Shown one piece after another: positions 36,460 through 44,414 of a DNA stretch of 64,000 nt (position 1 is its first letter; the number at the start of each line of letters is the position of its first letter). The notes beneath the pieces were generated by a model. That model saw only the letters and a list, made by a program, of their open reading frames with translations, did not search any database and was not told where the DNA came from. Both the position numbers and the translations under genes were made by a program. The DNA is from an uncultured Acetatifactor sp. (GTDB lineage: Bacteria; Bacillota; Clostridia; Lachnospirales; Lachnospiraceae). The stretch is taken from the NCBI GenBank assembly GCA_947581865.1, contig CANPWA010000011.1:1-64000 (forward strand). Reading direction: 5' to 3'.

Positions 36460-37762
36460 TTTGAGAAGAATGGCGCTTCTGTCCAGTCTGGCGGCGATGC
36501 TGGTCGTGACCCTGGCGGTGCTTTTCACCAACAGGCAGAGCCCTTCGTCCAAGACAGATCGGCAGGAGAGTGTGGAGAGCACGGACGCCGGGGCGTCGGA
36601 GCAGAGTGGGCAGAATGCTCCTTTGGACGGACAGATCGGCGATGACCTGAAGGCATTTGAACAGGATGACAGTTTTTTTGATCCGGAGTATAATCCCGTG
36701 CTGGAGGCGGCAAAGGATATGTCCAACAGGCTGTCTCTCGTGGTGACTTCCATAGAGAAGGATCTGCGCATCCAGGTGGTGGACAGTGAGGGCACCCCTG
36801 TGGAGGGGGAGAGCTTTTATGTGGATCTGGCAAAAGCGGAGGGAGGCATCGGTTCCGGTGAGTCGGGAGGCTCCCAAAAGGACGGTTCCTATAAGGATTT
36901 GGACAAGGACGGCGTGATCTATATCGGCGATCTGGAGTCCGGGGAGTATCTGGTGAAGCTTGCCCCCATAAGCGGCTATAAAGTGCCCGTCAGCCAGACC
37001 AGGGTGAAGGTCAAGGACAAGGTGGAGTATCTTGCCATCGATGATATCTCTCTTCTGATCAAAACGGAGGACGAGGTGGATGCGGCGGCGGAGGACAGCC
37101 GCGTGCAGGATGCGCTGGCGGATGCGGATAAGACAGAGCTGACAGAACTCAAAGCATTTACCGGGAAAAGCAAAGCGGGTATAGATGTGTCCAAGTGGAA
37201 CGGGGATATCGACTGGGACAAGGCAAAGAACGCGGGCGTGGAATTTGCCATTGTGCGCGCAGGGTATCGCGGATCCGTCACGGGCAGCCTGGTCAAAGAC
37301 ATTTATTTTGATGCCAATATGAAGGGTACCGCGGCGGCAGGTATTCCCGTGGGTGTGTATTTCTTTACCCAGGCGACGAATGAAGTGGAGGCTGTGGAAG
37401 AAGCTTCTGCTGTGATCAGCTGGATGCGTGAATATGAGATCACTTATCCGGTGTTCATCGACACGGAGGGCGCGGGCGGAAACGGGCGCGCCGACAGGCT
37501 GGATGCGGAGACCAGGACGCAGGTGTGCGAGGCGTTCTGCAGGACGGTTGAGAATGCGGGATACCGGGCGGGGGTCTATGCCAGCCGCCACTGGTACAAC
37601 AGCAATCTGCACACGGAGCGGCTGGAGGACTATTATATCTGGCTGGCGGAATACCGCAGCGTGCCCCTGTACCAGGGGTACTACCGCATGTGGCAGTACA
37701 GTTCCAAGGGCAGGATCGATGGTATCGAAGGCAATGTGGATATGAATATTATGTATGAATAG
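36449..37762 (+). CDS. Second membrane-anchored GH25 muramidase, inside the rml genes
   Basis: 437 residues. A signal-anchor helix at residues ~8-27 ([18 protein letters not shown]) is followed by a linker. A prealbumin-like domain (near 95-190) contains [18 protein letters not shown] and [12 protein letters not shown], similar to the middle of the first GH25 protein. The GH25 domain is at ~240-437 with [13 protein letters not shown] and FIDTEGAGG, where DTE replaces the usual D-x-E arrangement. It lacks the acidic cytoplasmic repeats, Ig-like domains and wall-binding repeat of its paralogue. It overlaps rmlA by 11 nt and is followed at once by rmlC, so it is made together with the rhamnose enzymes. 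It probably opens peptidoglycan where the polymer is attached. Confidence 0.9.
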   Translation: MDSNLRRMALLSSLAAMLVVTLAVLFTNRQSPSSKTDRQESVESTDAGASEQSGQNAPLDGQIGDDLKAFEQDDSFFDPEYNPVLEAAKDMSNRLSLVVTSIEKDLRIQVVDSEGTPVEGESFYVDLAKAEGGIGSGESGGSQKDGSYKDLDKDGVIYIGDLESGEYLVKLAPISGYKVPVSQTRVKVKDKVEYLAIDDISLLIKTEDEVDAAAEDSRVQDALADADKTELTELKAFTGKSKAGIDVSKWNGDIDWDKAKNAGVEFAIVRAGYRGSVTGSLVKDIYFDANMKGTAAAGIPVGVYFFTQATNEVEAVEEASAVISWMREYEITYPVFIDTEGAGGNGRADRLDAETRTQVCEAFCRTVENAGYRAGVYASRHWYNSNLHTERLEDYYIWLAEYRSVPLYQGYYRMWQYSSKGRIDGIEGNVDMNIMYE

Positions 37763-37778
37763 GAAGGGAAACGGTCGT

Positions 37779-38336
37779 ATGGGTAAGATTACGGTGGAGA
37801 CATGTGAGATAGAGGGATTGAAGGTTATCACGCCCCAGGTATTCGGAGATGCCAGAGGGTATTTTATGGAGACCTATCAGTATGAGGACTTCAAGGAAGC
37901 AGGAATCCGTGAGGTTTTTGTTCAGGATAACCAGTCGGCATCCAGGCGCGGCGTGCTCAGAGGGCTGCATTTCCAGAAACAATTTCCGCAGGACAAGCTG
38001 GTGCGTGTCATTAAGGGGGAGGTGTACGATGTGGTGGTGGACTTAAGGGAGGGTTCCCCCACCTTTGGAAAGTGGTTCGGTGTACTGTTGTCTGAGGAGA
38101 ACAAGAAACAGCTCTTTATTCCCAAAAATTTTGCCCATGGTTTTCTGGTGCTCTCCGGGTACGCGGAGTTTTGTTATAAATGTTCCGATTATTATCATCC
38201 CGGGGATGAAGGCGGCATCCGTTATGACGATCCGGACATTGGAATCCGCTGGCCCATCGCAGAGGATATGGATCTGCTTTTGTCCGAGAAGGACAGACAT
38301 TGGGGCGGTCTGAAGGATTATCTGGAGAACAAGTGA
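37779..38336 (+). CDS. rmlC: dTDP-4-dehydrorhamnose 3,5-epimerase
   Basis: Third step of dTDP-L-rhamnose synthesis, a cupin-fold epimerase of 185 residues (typical). Family motifs are present: GDARGYFMETY, QDNQSASRRGVLRGLHFQ with the catalytic His, and FAHGFLVLS. The ATG at 37779 is preferred, with an AGGAAGGG site upstream; ATG 37755 overlaps the previous gene. The reductase that completes the pathway (rmlD) is not found here, so it must lie elsewhere or dTDP-4-keto-rhamnose is used for another sugar. Confidence 0.95.
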   Translation: MGKITVETCEIEGLKVITPQVFGDARGYFMETYQYEDFKEAGIREVFVQDNQSASRRGVLRGLHFQKQFPQDKLVRVIKGEVYDVVVDLREGSPTFGKWFGVLLSEENKKQLFIPKNFAHGFLVLSGYAEFCYKCSDYYHPGDEGGIRYDDPDIGIRWPIAEDMDLLLSEKDRHWGGLKDYLENK

Positions 38337-38349
38337 GGATTAGGATAGC

Positions 38350-39333
38350 ATGAAAATCAGCAAAAAAGGCGGGATCACTCTCTTTCTCGGGATAGCCGTA
38401 GTGCTGGCGGCAGTCATTCTGTTCCACACCAATCCCAATGCCGATCAACAGCAGGAACTGGTTAAAAAGGCAGTTTCCACGGCGGTGATCCTCGTCTCCT
38501 GCATCATTTTTATCAAATGGTATGACAAGTTTACTGTGCTGCCCGTGGAGCTCTGGCAGAGCAGACACCTGATATGGAAACTGGCGAAGAATGATTTTAA
38601 GAAGCGTTACGCCGGCTCTTATCTGGGCGCGTTCTGGGCGATGGCGCAGCCGGTGGTGACGGTAGGCATGTATTATGTGGTGTTCGATATCATCATGGGG
38701 GAAAATGCCAGCCGGACGGTGGCGGATGTGCCCTTTGTGCTGTTTCTCACGGCGGGGCTGGTACCCTGGTTTTTCTTCAGCGAGGCGCTCAACAATGGGA
38801 CCAATGCGCTCAGAGAGTACGATTACCTGGTAAAAAAGGTTGTATTCAAGATCAGCATACTGCCCATCATCAAGGTGATCGCCGCTACCTTCATCCATCT
38901 CTTTTTTGTGTTGGTGCTGCTGGTAGTGGCAGCGGTGTACGGGTATTATCCCACGATCTACACCGTACAGCTTCTCTATTACAGCCTGTGTCTGTTTATC
39001 TTTGTGCTGGCGCTGAGCTATACCACCTGCGCGGTGGTGGTGTTTTTTAAGGATCTGGCACAGATCATAGGGATCGCCCTCCAGATCGGCATGTGGGCAA
39101 CTCCGATTCTGTGGGATATTGAGACCATTGGAAGCCATAAATGGGTGAGCATCCTCAAGCTCAACCCTTTGGTATATATCGTAAACGGATACCGCAGCGC
39201 GGTCTATGAGAGGCAGTGGTTCTTTGAGGACTTCTTTTCCACCATGTATTTCTGGATCGTGACGGTGTTGTTGTTTGGCATAGGCGCTCTGATCTTTAAG
39301 CGGTTAAAGGTTCATTTTGCGGATGTTCTGTAA
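38350..39333 (+). CDS. ABC-2 type polysaccharide export permease (Wzm/TagG-like)
   Basis: Membrane subunit of an ABC exporter for undecaprenol-linked polysaccharide. The core from residue ~70 shows six helices and typical family segments such as WKLAKNDFKKRYAGSYLGAFWA and LNPLVYIVNGYRSAVY. At 327 residues it is longer than the usual ~260. Two extra helices at the N terminus (LFLGIAVVLAAVILF and STAVILVSCIIFI) account for the excess. The ATPase partner is two genes downstream with a GT-C-like gene between, an unusual spacing. The start is 14 bp after rmlC, in the same operon. Confidence 0.92.
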   Translation: MKISKKGGITLFLGIAVVLAAVILFHTNPNADQQQELVKKAVSTAVILVSCIIFIKWYDKFTVLPVELWQSRHLIWKLAKNDFKKRYAGSYLGAFWAMAQPVVTVGMYYVVFDIIMGENASRTVADVPFVLFLTAGLVPWFFFSEALNNGTNALREYDYLVKKVVFKISILPIIKVIAATFIHLFFVLVLLVVAAVYGYYPTIYTVQLLYYSLCLFIFVLALSYTTCAVVVFFKDLAQIIGIALQIGMWATPILWDIETIGSHKWVSILKLNPLVYIVNGYRSAVYERQWFFEDFFSTMYFWIVTVLLFGIGALIFKRLKVHFADVL

Positions 39334-39373
39334 AAGGCGGCTGTGCGGATAAAATTTGGAGAAACTATACAGG

Positions 39374-40897
39374 ATGAGAGAAGGATTGAAAAAATGGTTT
39401 GGATGGCGTCCGGGAGCCGCTGCCTGCGCGGCGGCAATGGCTGCCGTGCTCCTTCTGCTGCTGATTCCGCTGTTTAGGATGGCGATGTATTCCGTGCCCT
39501 GGTATGACGATTATAATTACGGGCGTTTTGCCAAAACGGCGATGGCGGAGGCGCCCACCTTTGGAAATGCCTTAAAGGGGACCTGGGAATGTATCCGTAT
39601 CTCATGGTACGCATGGCAGGGGACATATGGTTCCATTCTGTTTATGGTGCTGATGCCCGGCATCTGGGGCGAGGGATATTATTTTATCGGACCGGTCTTT
39701 CTGATCCTGCTTCTGACCGTGTCGGTGTGCATATTTACGGGAACGCTTCTGAGGGAATATCTGAAAGCAGACTGGGCGCATACCGTGGGGATATCGGCGG
39801 GCAGCGCCATTGTGGCGGTATTGCTTCTGCATACGGCGCAGGAAGGATTTTACTGGTATAACGGCGGTGTCCATTATGTGGGGATGCACTCCTTCGCCCT
39901 GCTTTTAGCGGCGCTGACAGCGCGGATCATAAGAAAAGAGCGCCGTCTTGCCTGCGTTCTGTGGATGCTTTTGGGAATGCCGCTCGCCTTTTTGGTGGCG
40001 GGAGGAAATTATATCACCGCGCTTCAGGGATTGCTGGTGCTTTTGAGTATGGCAGCGCTGGGAATCCGGCAGCGCAGACGGGGAAGTTTTTATCTGCTTC
40101 CGGTGCTGGCAGTCTATTGCGGCGGTTTTTATCTGAATGTGACGGCTCCGGGCAATGATAAGCGTGCGGAGAGTTATGTGGGCTGGGGACTGTCCCCGGT
40201 AAAGGCGGTGCTGCATTCTTTTGTGGAGGGATACCGGCATGCGTGGGAATTTACGGGCTGGATGACTGTTCTTCTTCTGGCGTTGATGCTGCCGCTGATT
40301 GTGCATATGGTGAGCCGGACCTCATTTCGTTTCCGGCTGCCGGGGGTGGTGTCTCTCTGGTCGGTTTGTCTGTACGCGGCGGGTTTTACGCCGAGCCTGT
40401 ATTCGCTGGGGCATGCAGGGCTGGGGCGGACGCTGAACGCGGTGAAACTCACATGGCAGTTGTTGTTGATCCTGAATCTGGTATACTGGTGCGGGTGGAT
40501 CTACAGGCGCCTGGGGAAGCAGGGCGAAGCCAGGATGTGCCCCTGGTGGTGGTATCCGGTTCTGGGGATTCTGATGTCTGCGGTATTTTTGGGAGAGCCC
40601 AATCAGGCGGGAAGCTTTACCTCTTACGGGGCATATTATTATGTTCATACCGGGGAAGCCTATAATTTTTATCAGGAGTATCTGGAGCGGGTGCGGATTT
40701 TGAACAGTGAAGAGAGCTGTGTGGTTCTTGCGCCCTACCACTGGAAACCGTGGCTGATCTGTATGGGGGATCTTTCGGATGATCCGGAGGATGAATCCAA
40801 CCGCGCTCTGGCAGACTGGTATGACAAGGATGAAGTGATCTGCAGGGAGCCGTTACCCGGCGATCTGTCAATTGAAAAGGGCAGGGTATATGAGTAG
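39374..40897 (+). CDS. Multipass GT-C-like membrane protein (DUF6056-type)
   Basis: About 507 residues with roughly 11 hydrophobic helices. A conserved acidic pair sits in the first outer loop (VPWYDDYNYGRFAK), as in GT-C glycosyltransferases that use polyprenyl-phosphate sugars outside the membrane. GFYWYNGGVHYVG is another conserved-looking loop. Start: GGAG lies 12 nt before ATG 39374; a TTG at 39356 is possible but has no site. Its stop overlaps the ATG of the Wzt-like gene by 8 nt. It probably decorates the exported polymer. The donor and acceptor are unknown. Confidence 0.65.
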   Translation: MREGLKKWFGWRPGAAACAAAMAAVLLLLLIPLFRMAMYSVPWYDDYNYGRFAKTAMAEAPTFGNALKGTWECIRISWYAWQGTYGSILFMVLMPGIWGEGYYFIGPVFLILLLTVSVCIFTGTLLREYLKADWAHTVGISAGSAIVAVLLLHTAQEGFYWYNGGVHYVGMHSFALLLAALTARIIRKERRLACVLWMLLGMPLAFLVAGGNYITALQGLLVLLSMAALGIRQRRRGSFYLLPVLAVYCGGFYLNVTAPGNDKRAESYVGWGLSPVKAVLHSFVEGYRHAWEFTGWMTVLLLALMLPLIVHMVSRTSFRFRLPGVVSLWSVCLYAAGFTPSLYSLGHAGLGRTLNAVKLTWQLLLILNLVYWCGWIYRRLGKQGEARMCPWWWYPVLGILMSAVFLGEPNQAGSFTSYGAYYYVHTGEAYNFYQEYLERVRILNSEESCVVLAPYHWKPWLICMGDLSDDPEDESNRALADWYDKDEVICREPLPGDLSIEKGRVYE

Positions 40898-42203
40898 ACA
40901 GGAAGATATTGCGATAGCGGTCAAAAACGTCCGCAAGATTTACAAATTGTATGACAAACCCCAGGACCGCGTAAAGGATGCGCTGGGGCTGGGGAGCAGA
41001 AAAAAATACAAGCTGCATTATGCCCTGAACGGTGTGAGCATGAATATATACCGGGGAGAGACTGTCGGGATCATTGGCACCAACGGGTCGGGGAAATCCA
41101 CGATCCTGAAGATCATCACGGGAGTGCTCAATCCTACGGAGGGAGAGGTGGAAGTGGATGGCCGCATCTCCGCGCTTTTGGAACTGGGGGCAGGATTCAA
41201 TCAGGAATATAACGGCATTGAAAACGTGTATCTGAATGGCACGATGATGGGATTTTCCGAGAAAGAGATCGCTGCCAGACTTCCTGCCATCCTGGAATTT
41301 GCCGATATTGGCGACTATGTGTATCAGCCGGTGAAGACGTATTCCAGCGGTATGTTTGTGCGGCTGGCCTTCGCGGTGGCGATCAATATCGAACCGGAGA
41401 TTCTGATCGTGGACGAGGCGCTCTCTGTGGGGGATGTGTTTTTTCAGGCGAAGTGTTATCATAAATTTGAGGAATTTAAGGAGATGGGAAAGACCATCGT
41501 ATTTGTCAGCCATGATCTGAGCAGCATCAGCAAATATTGCGACAGAGTATTTCTGCTGAACAAGGGAGATCTCCTCGGGGAAGGTCGGCCCCGGGAGATG
41601 ATCGACGCCTATAAACGGGTGCTTGTGGGGCAGTATGAGGTTGAGGAGGACGGGCGTGATGATCTGCTGGAGGACGAAGAAATCCGTGCGGCAGCAGGCG
41701 GAGTGAATCCGGAACTTTTAGAGTACGGTACGAGGCAGGCGCAGATCGTGGAGTATTATCTCACGGATGACAGGGGAGTAAAGACCACTGCGGTCATCAA
41801 GGGGACGGAGTTTACCGTGCACATGAAAGTGCAGTTTTCGGATATGCTTCCCGCGCCCATCTTTGCTTTTTCTGTGAAAAATGTGCAGGGGACAGAGATT
41901 ACGGGCACCAATTCCATGATCGAGAGGGCATTTCTGGAGCCGGTCAGAGCCGGTCAGGTCAAGGAAGTGACTTTCACGCAGAAGATGAGTCTCCAGGGAG
42001 GGGAATATCTGTTGTCTCTGGGGGTCACGGGTTATAACGGGGACCGATTTGAAGTGTATCACAGATTATATGATACCCTGAATATCACGGTGGTTTCGGA
42101 CAAGAATACTGTGGGGTTTTATGATATGGGCTCCCGGGTGACGGTGAAGGATGCGGAGCCTGACGGGGCAGACAATGTGGTGGCGTTTGCAAGGAAGGCA
42201 TAG
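40890..42203 (+). CDS. ABC exporter ATPase with C-terminal glycan-binding-type domain (Wzt-like)
   Basis: 437 residues. The ATPase half has Walker A GTNGSGKST (~62-70), signature YSSGM (~151) and Walker B ILIVDEALSVGD (~170-181). The remaining part (~260-437) is a beta-rich domain matching the layout of the Wzt C-terminal domain, which in E. coli O9a recognises the modified end of the polymer. Simple TagH-like ATPases lack this type of domain. ATG 40890 overlaps the previous stop by 8 nt. The methyltransferase-kinase gene follows, as wbdD accompanies wzm-wzt in E. coli. That parallel suggests coupled termination and export here. Confidence 0.92.
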   Translation: MSRQEDIAIAVKNVRKIYKLYDKPQDRVKDALGLGSRKKYKLHYALNGVSMNIYRGETVGIIGTNGSGKSTILKIITGVLNPTEGEVEVDGRISALLELGAGFNQEYNGIENVYLNGTMMGFSEKEIAARLPAILEFADIGDYVYQPVKTYSSGMFVRLAFAVAINIEPEILIVDEALSVGDVFFQAKCYHKFEEFKEMGKTIVFVSHDLSSISKYCDRVFLLNKGDLLGEGRPREMIDAYKRVLVGQYEVEEDGRDDLLEDEEIRAAAGGVNPELLEYGTRQAQIVEYYLTDDRGVKTTAVIKGTEFTVHMKVQFSDMLPAPIFAFSVKNVQGTEITGTNSMIERAFLEPVRAGQVKEVTFTQKMSLQGGEYLLSLGVTGYNGDRFEVYHRLYDTLNITVVSDKNTVGFYDMGSRVTVKDAEPDGADNVVAFARKA

Positions 42204-42275
42204 GCGGACAAAGCGGCGGGATGTGCCGGGTACCGAAGGCGGTATCAGCAAAAATGATGGACAGGATGGATGTGT

Positions 42276-44390
42276 ATGGCAGAGGAGAAACAGGATCAGC
42301 CCGTCAGATTGGCGGATGAGATGATCGGCAGGGTAAAACTGGATTACAGCAGATATCCCGGTGAGGATTTTTATTGTGACGGTGAAGTGGAGGATGAGCT
42401 TTTAAGGATCGTGCGGGACTTCTCTGCGGTAGAGTTTGCCCGGATCATCGAGGAGAAAAAAAGCTGGGAGATCCTGTACCATTTGTCTCCTTTGCGGGAA
42501 AATATCGTGGAGTGGATCCCCATGGATAAGGACGCCAAGGTCCTGGAGGTGGGGAGCGGCTGCGGTGCGGTCACCGGTGCTCTGGCCAAAAAGGCGGGAA
42601 GCGTGACCTGTGTGGATCTGTCCCGCAAGCGGAGCCTGATCAATGCTTACCGTCACAGCGAGTGTGGGAATGTGACCATCCGGGTAGGAAATTTCAGGGA
42701 TATTGAGCCGGATCTGCCCGGGGATTATGATTATATCTGCCTGATAGGGGTCTTTGAGTATGGGAGGGGGTATATTGGCGGAAAAACGCCCTACTCTGAC
42801 TTCCTGCGTATTTTGCTGCCCCATCTGAAGAAGGACGGCAGGATCATCATCGCCATAGAGAACAAATATGGAATGAAGTATTTTGCGGGGTGCAGGGAAG
42901 ATCATTTGGGAAGTTATTTTTCCGGCATCGAGAACTATGAGGAGGATCATGGCGTCAGGACCTTCAGCAGAAAAGGTCTGGAGCGGATCTTTGAGCGGTG
43001 TGGGGTGAAGGAGTATCATTTTTATTATCCCTATCCGGATTACAAGTTTATGACCACACTCTACAGCGATGCGTATCTGCCCGGCAGAGGGGAGCTTACC
43101 AACAATCTGCGCAATTTTGACAGGGACAGGATGCTGTTGTTCTCCGAGAGCGCCGCTTTCAACGGAGTGGTGGAGGATGGGCTGTTTTCTGTGTTCTCCA
43201 ATTCCTATTTGGCGGTTTTGGGTGCAGGATTTGAGTGTAAATACAGCAAATACTCCAACGACAGGGCGGCAGAATATTCCATCCGCACGGAGATCGGCAA
43301 GGATGGCTCGGGCAGGGCGTATGTGCGCAAATATCCTCTGACGGAGGCGGCGAAGAGCCATATCAAGGGGATGGCGGTGGCATATGAAAACCTTCTGAAA
43401 AAGTATGAGGGCGGCAGGCTGGAGGTCAACCGCTGCCGGCTGGTGGAACAGGAGGAGCTGTATGCGGAATTTGACTTCGTGGAGGGAATCCCGCTTTCCC
43501 AGTATATGGACCTATGCCTGGAAGAGGACGATATGGAAGGGTTTTATAAGCTGTTTGAGGAATATCTGGACCGCATAGGATATAACAGCAATTTTGAGGC
43601 GGCGGACTTTGACCTGATCTTTTCTAATATTCTGGTGAAAGGCGATGTATGGACTCTGATCGATTACGAGTGGACTTTCGGAAAGCCCATTGATACGAAA
43701 GAGCTGGCTTTCCGCGCTCTGTATTGTTATCTGCTGGAAGATGAGAGACGAAATAAGTTAAATCTTGATTTTGTTATAGATAAATTAAACATTTCTGAGG
43801 AAGATGCGGAGAAGTATCGGGAACAGGAGAGGGATTTTCAAAAGTTTGTCACGGGTAACCGTCTGTCCATGTCCCAGATGCGGGACGCGATAGGGCATCG
43901 TTTTGTAACGCCCCAGAAATGGATTGAGAGATACGGGGATTTTGAGGCGGTAAACCGCGTTCAGATTTATGAAGACAGGGGACAGGGATTTTGCGAAGAG
44001 GAGTCCTACTTTGTACGGGATGCGTACACGGACGGGCAGACGGTGGAGTTGGAGCTTGCCGTGGACGGGAATGTGCATATGCTGCGCATCGATCCTGCCT
44101 TTGACTGCTGTATGGTGAAAATACTGGAGCTTAGCTTTAACGGGCAGAGGATTCCCCTGGACAAGAGAAAGCTTCTGCAGGTGAACGGCAGGATCATCCG
44201 GCCGGCGGAGCGTGGGGAGGGCAATTATCTGCCCAGTATGGTGTTCCCCACCCGGGATCCCAATATTTATCTGGATCTGACGATGCTGCAGCGCAGGGCA
44301 GAGAACGTCCTCTGCGCCCGCATGGAAGTGATCCGGCTGCCCCTTGCCATGGCGCAGGATATGGCGGGAGCAGTGAAGAAGCTGATTTAG
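42276..44390 (+). CDS. Fused SAM methyltransferase and kinase-like protein (WbdD-like architecture)
   Basis: 704 residues in three parts. Residues ~40-260 are a class I methyltransferase (VLEVGSGCGAVTGAL at ~89, CVDLS at ~112, IIIAIENKYGMKYFAG). Residues ~320-500 look like a small-molecule/protein-kinase fold. They show a candidate ATP-site lysine in YVRKYPL (~352), a catalytic-loop-like DLIFSN (D446, N451), and LIDYEW (~463) in place of DFG. The last ~130 residues are beta-rich. In Gram-negative O-antigens WbdD uses methyltransferase and kinase activities to cap the chain end and set its length; here that role is inferred from architecture and position after Wzt. ATG 42276 has AGGA 9 nt upstream. 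The kinase call is the weaker half. Confidence 0.72.
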   Translation: MAEEKQDQPVRLADEMIGRVKLDYSRYPGEDFYCDGEVEDELLRIVRDFSAVEFARIIEEKKSWEILYHLSPLRENIVEWIPMDKDAKVLEVGSGCGAVTGALAKKAGSVTCVDLSRKRSLINAYRHSECGNVTIRVGNFRDIEPDLPGDYDYICLIGVFEYGRGYIGGKTPYSDFLRILLPHLKKDGRIIIAIENKYGMKYFAGCREDHLGSYFSGIENYEEDHGVRTFSRKGLERIFERCGVKEYHFYYPYPDYKFMTTLYSDAYLPGRGELTNNLRNFDRDRMLLFSESAAFNGVVEDGLFSVFSNSYLAVLGAGFECKYSKYSNDRAAEYSIRTEIGKDGSGRAYVRKYPLTEAAKSHIKGMAVAYENLLKKYEGGRLEVNRCRLVEQEELYAEFDFVEGIPLSQYMDLCLEEDDMEGFYKLFEEYLDRIGYNSNFEAADFDLIFSNILVKGDVWTLIDYEWTFGKPIDTKELAFRALYCYLLEDERRNKLNLDFVIDKLNISEEDAEKYREQERDFQKFVTGNRLSMSQMRDAIGHRFVTPQKWIERYGDFEAVNRVQIYEDRGQGFCEEESYFVRDAYTDGQTVELELAVDGNVHMLRIDPAFDCCMVKILELSFNGQRIPLDKRKLLQVNGRIIRPAERGEGNYLPSMVFPTRDPNIYLDLTMLQRRAENVLCARMEVIRLPLAMAQDMAGAVKKLI

Positions 44391-44414
44391 GAGACGGATG
44401 GGAAGGGTGCTTGT

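Noticed and set aside
36368..37831. 487-codon minus-strand open frame opposite the second GH25 gene
   Set aside because: The plus strand encodes a complete GH25 enzyme with catalytic motifs; the minus frame has no recognisable feature or ribosome site.
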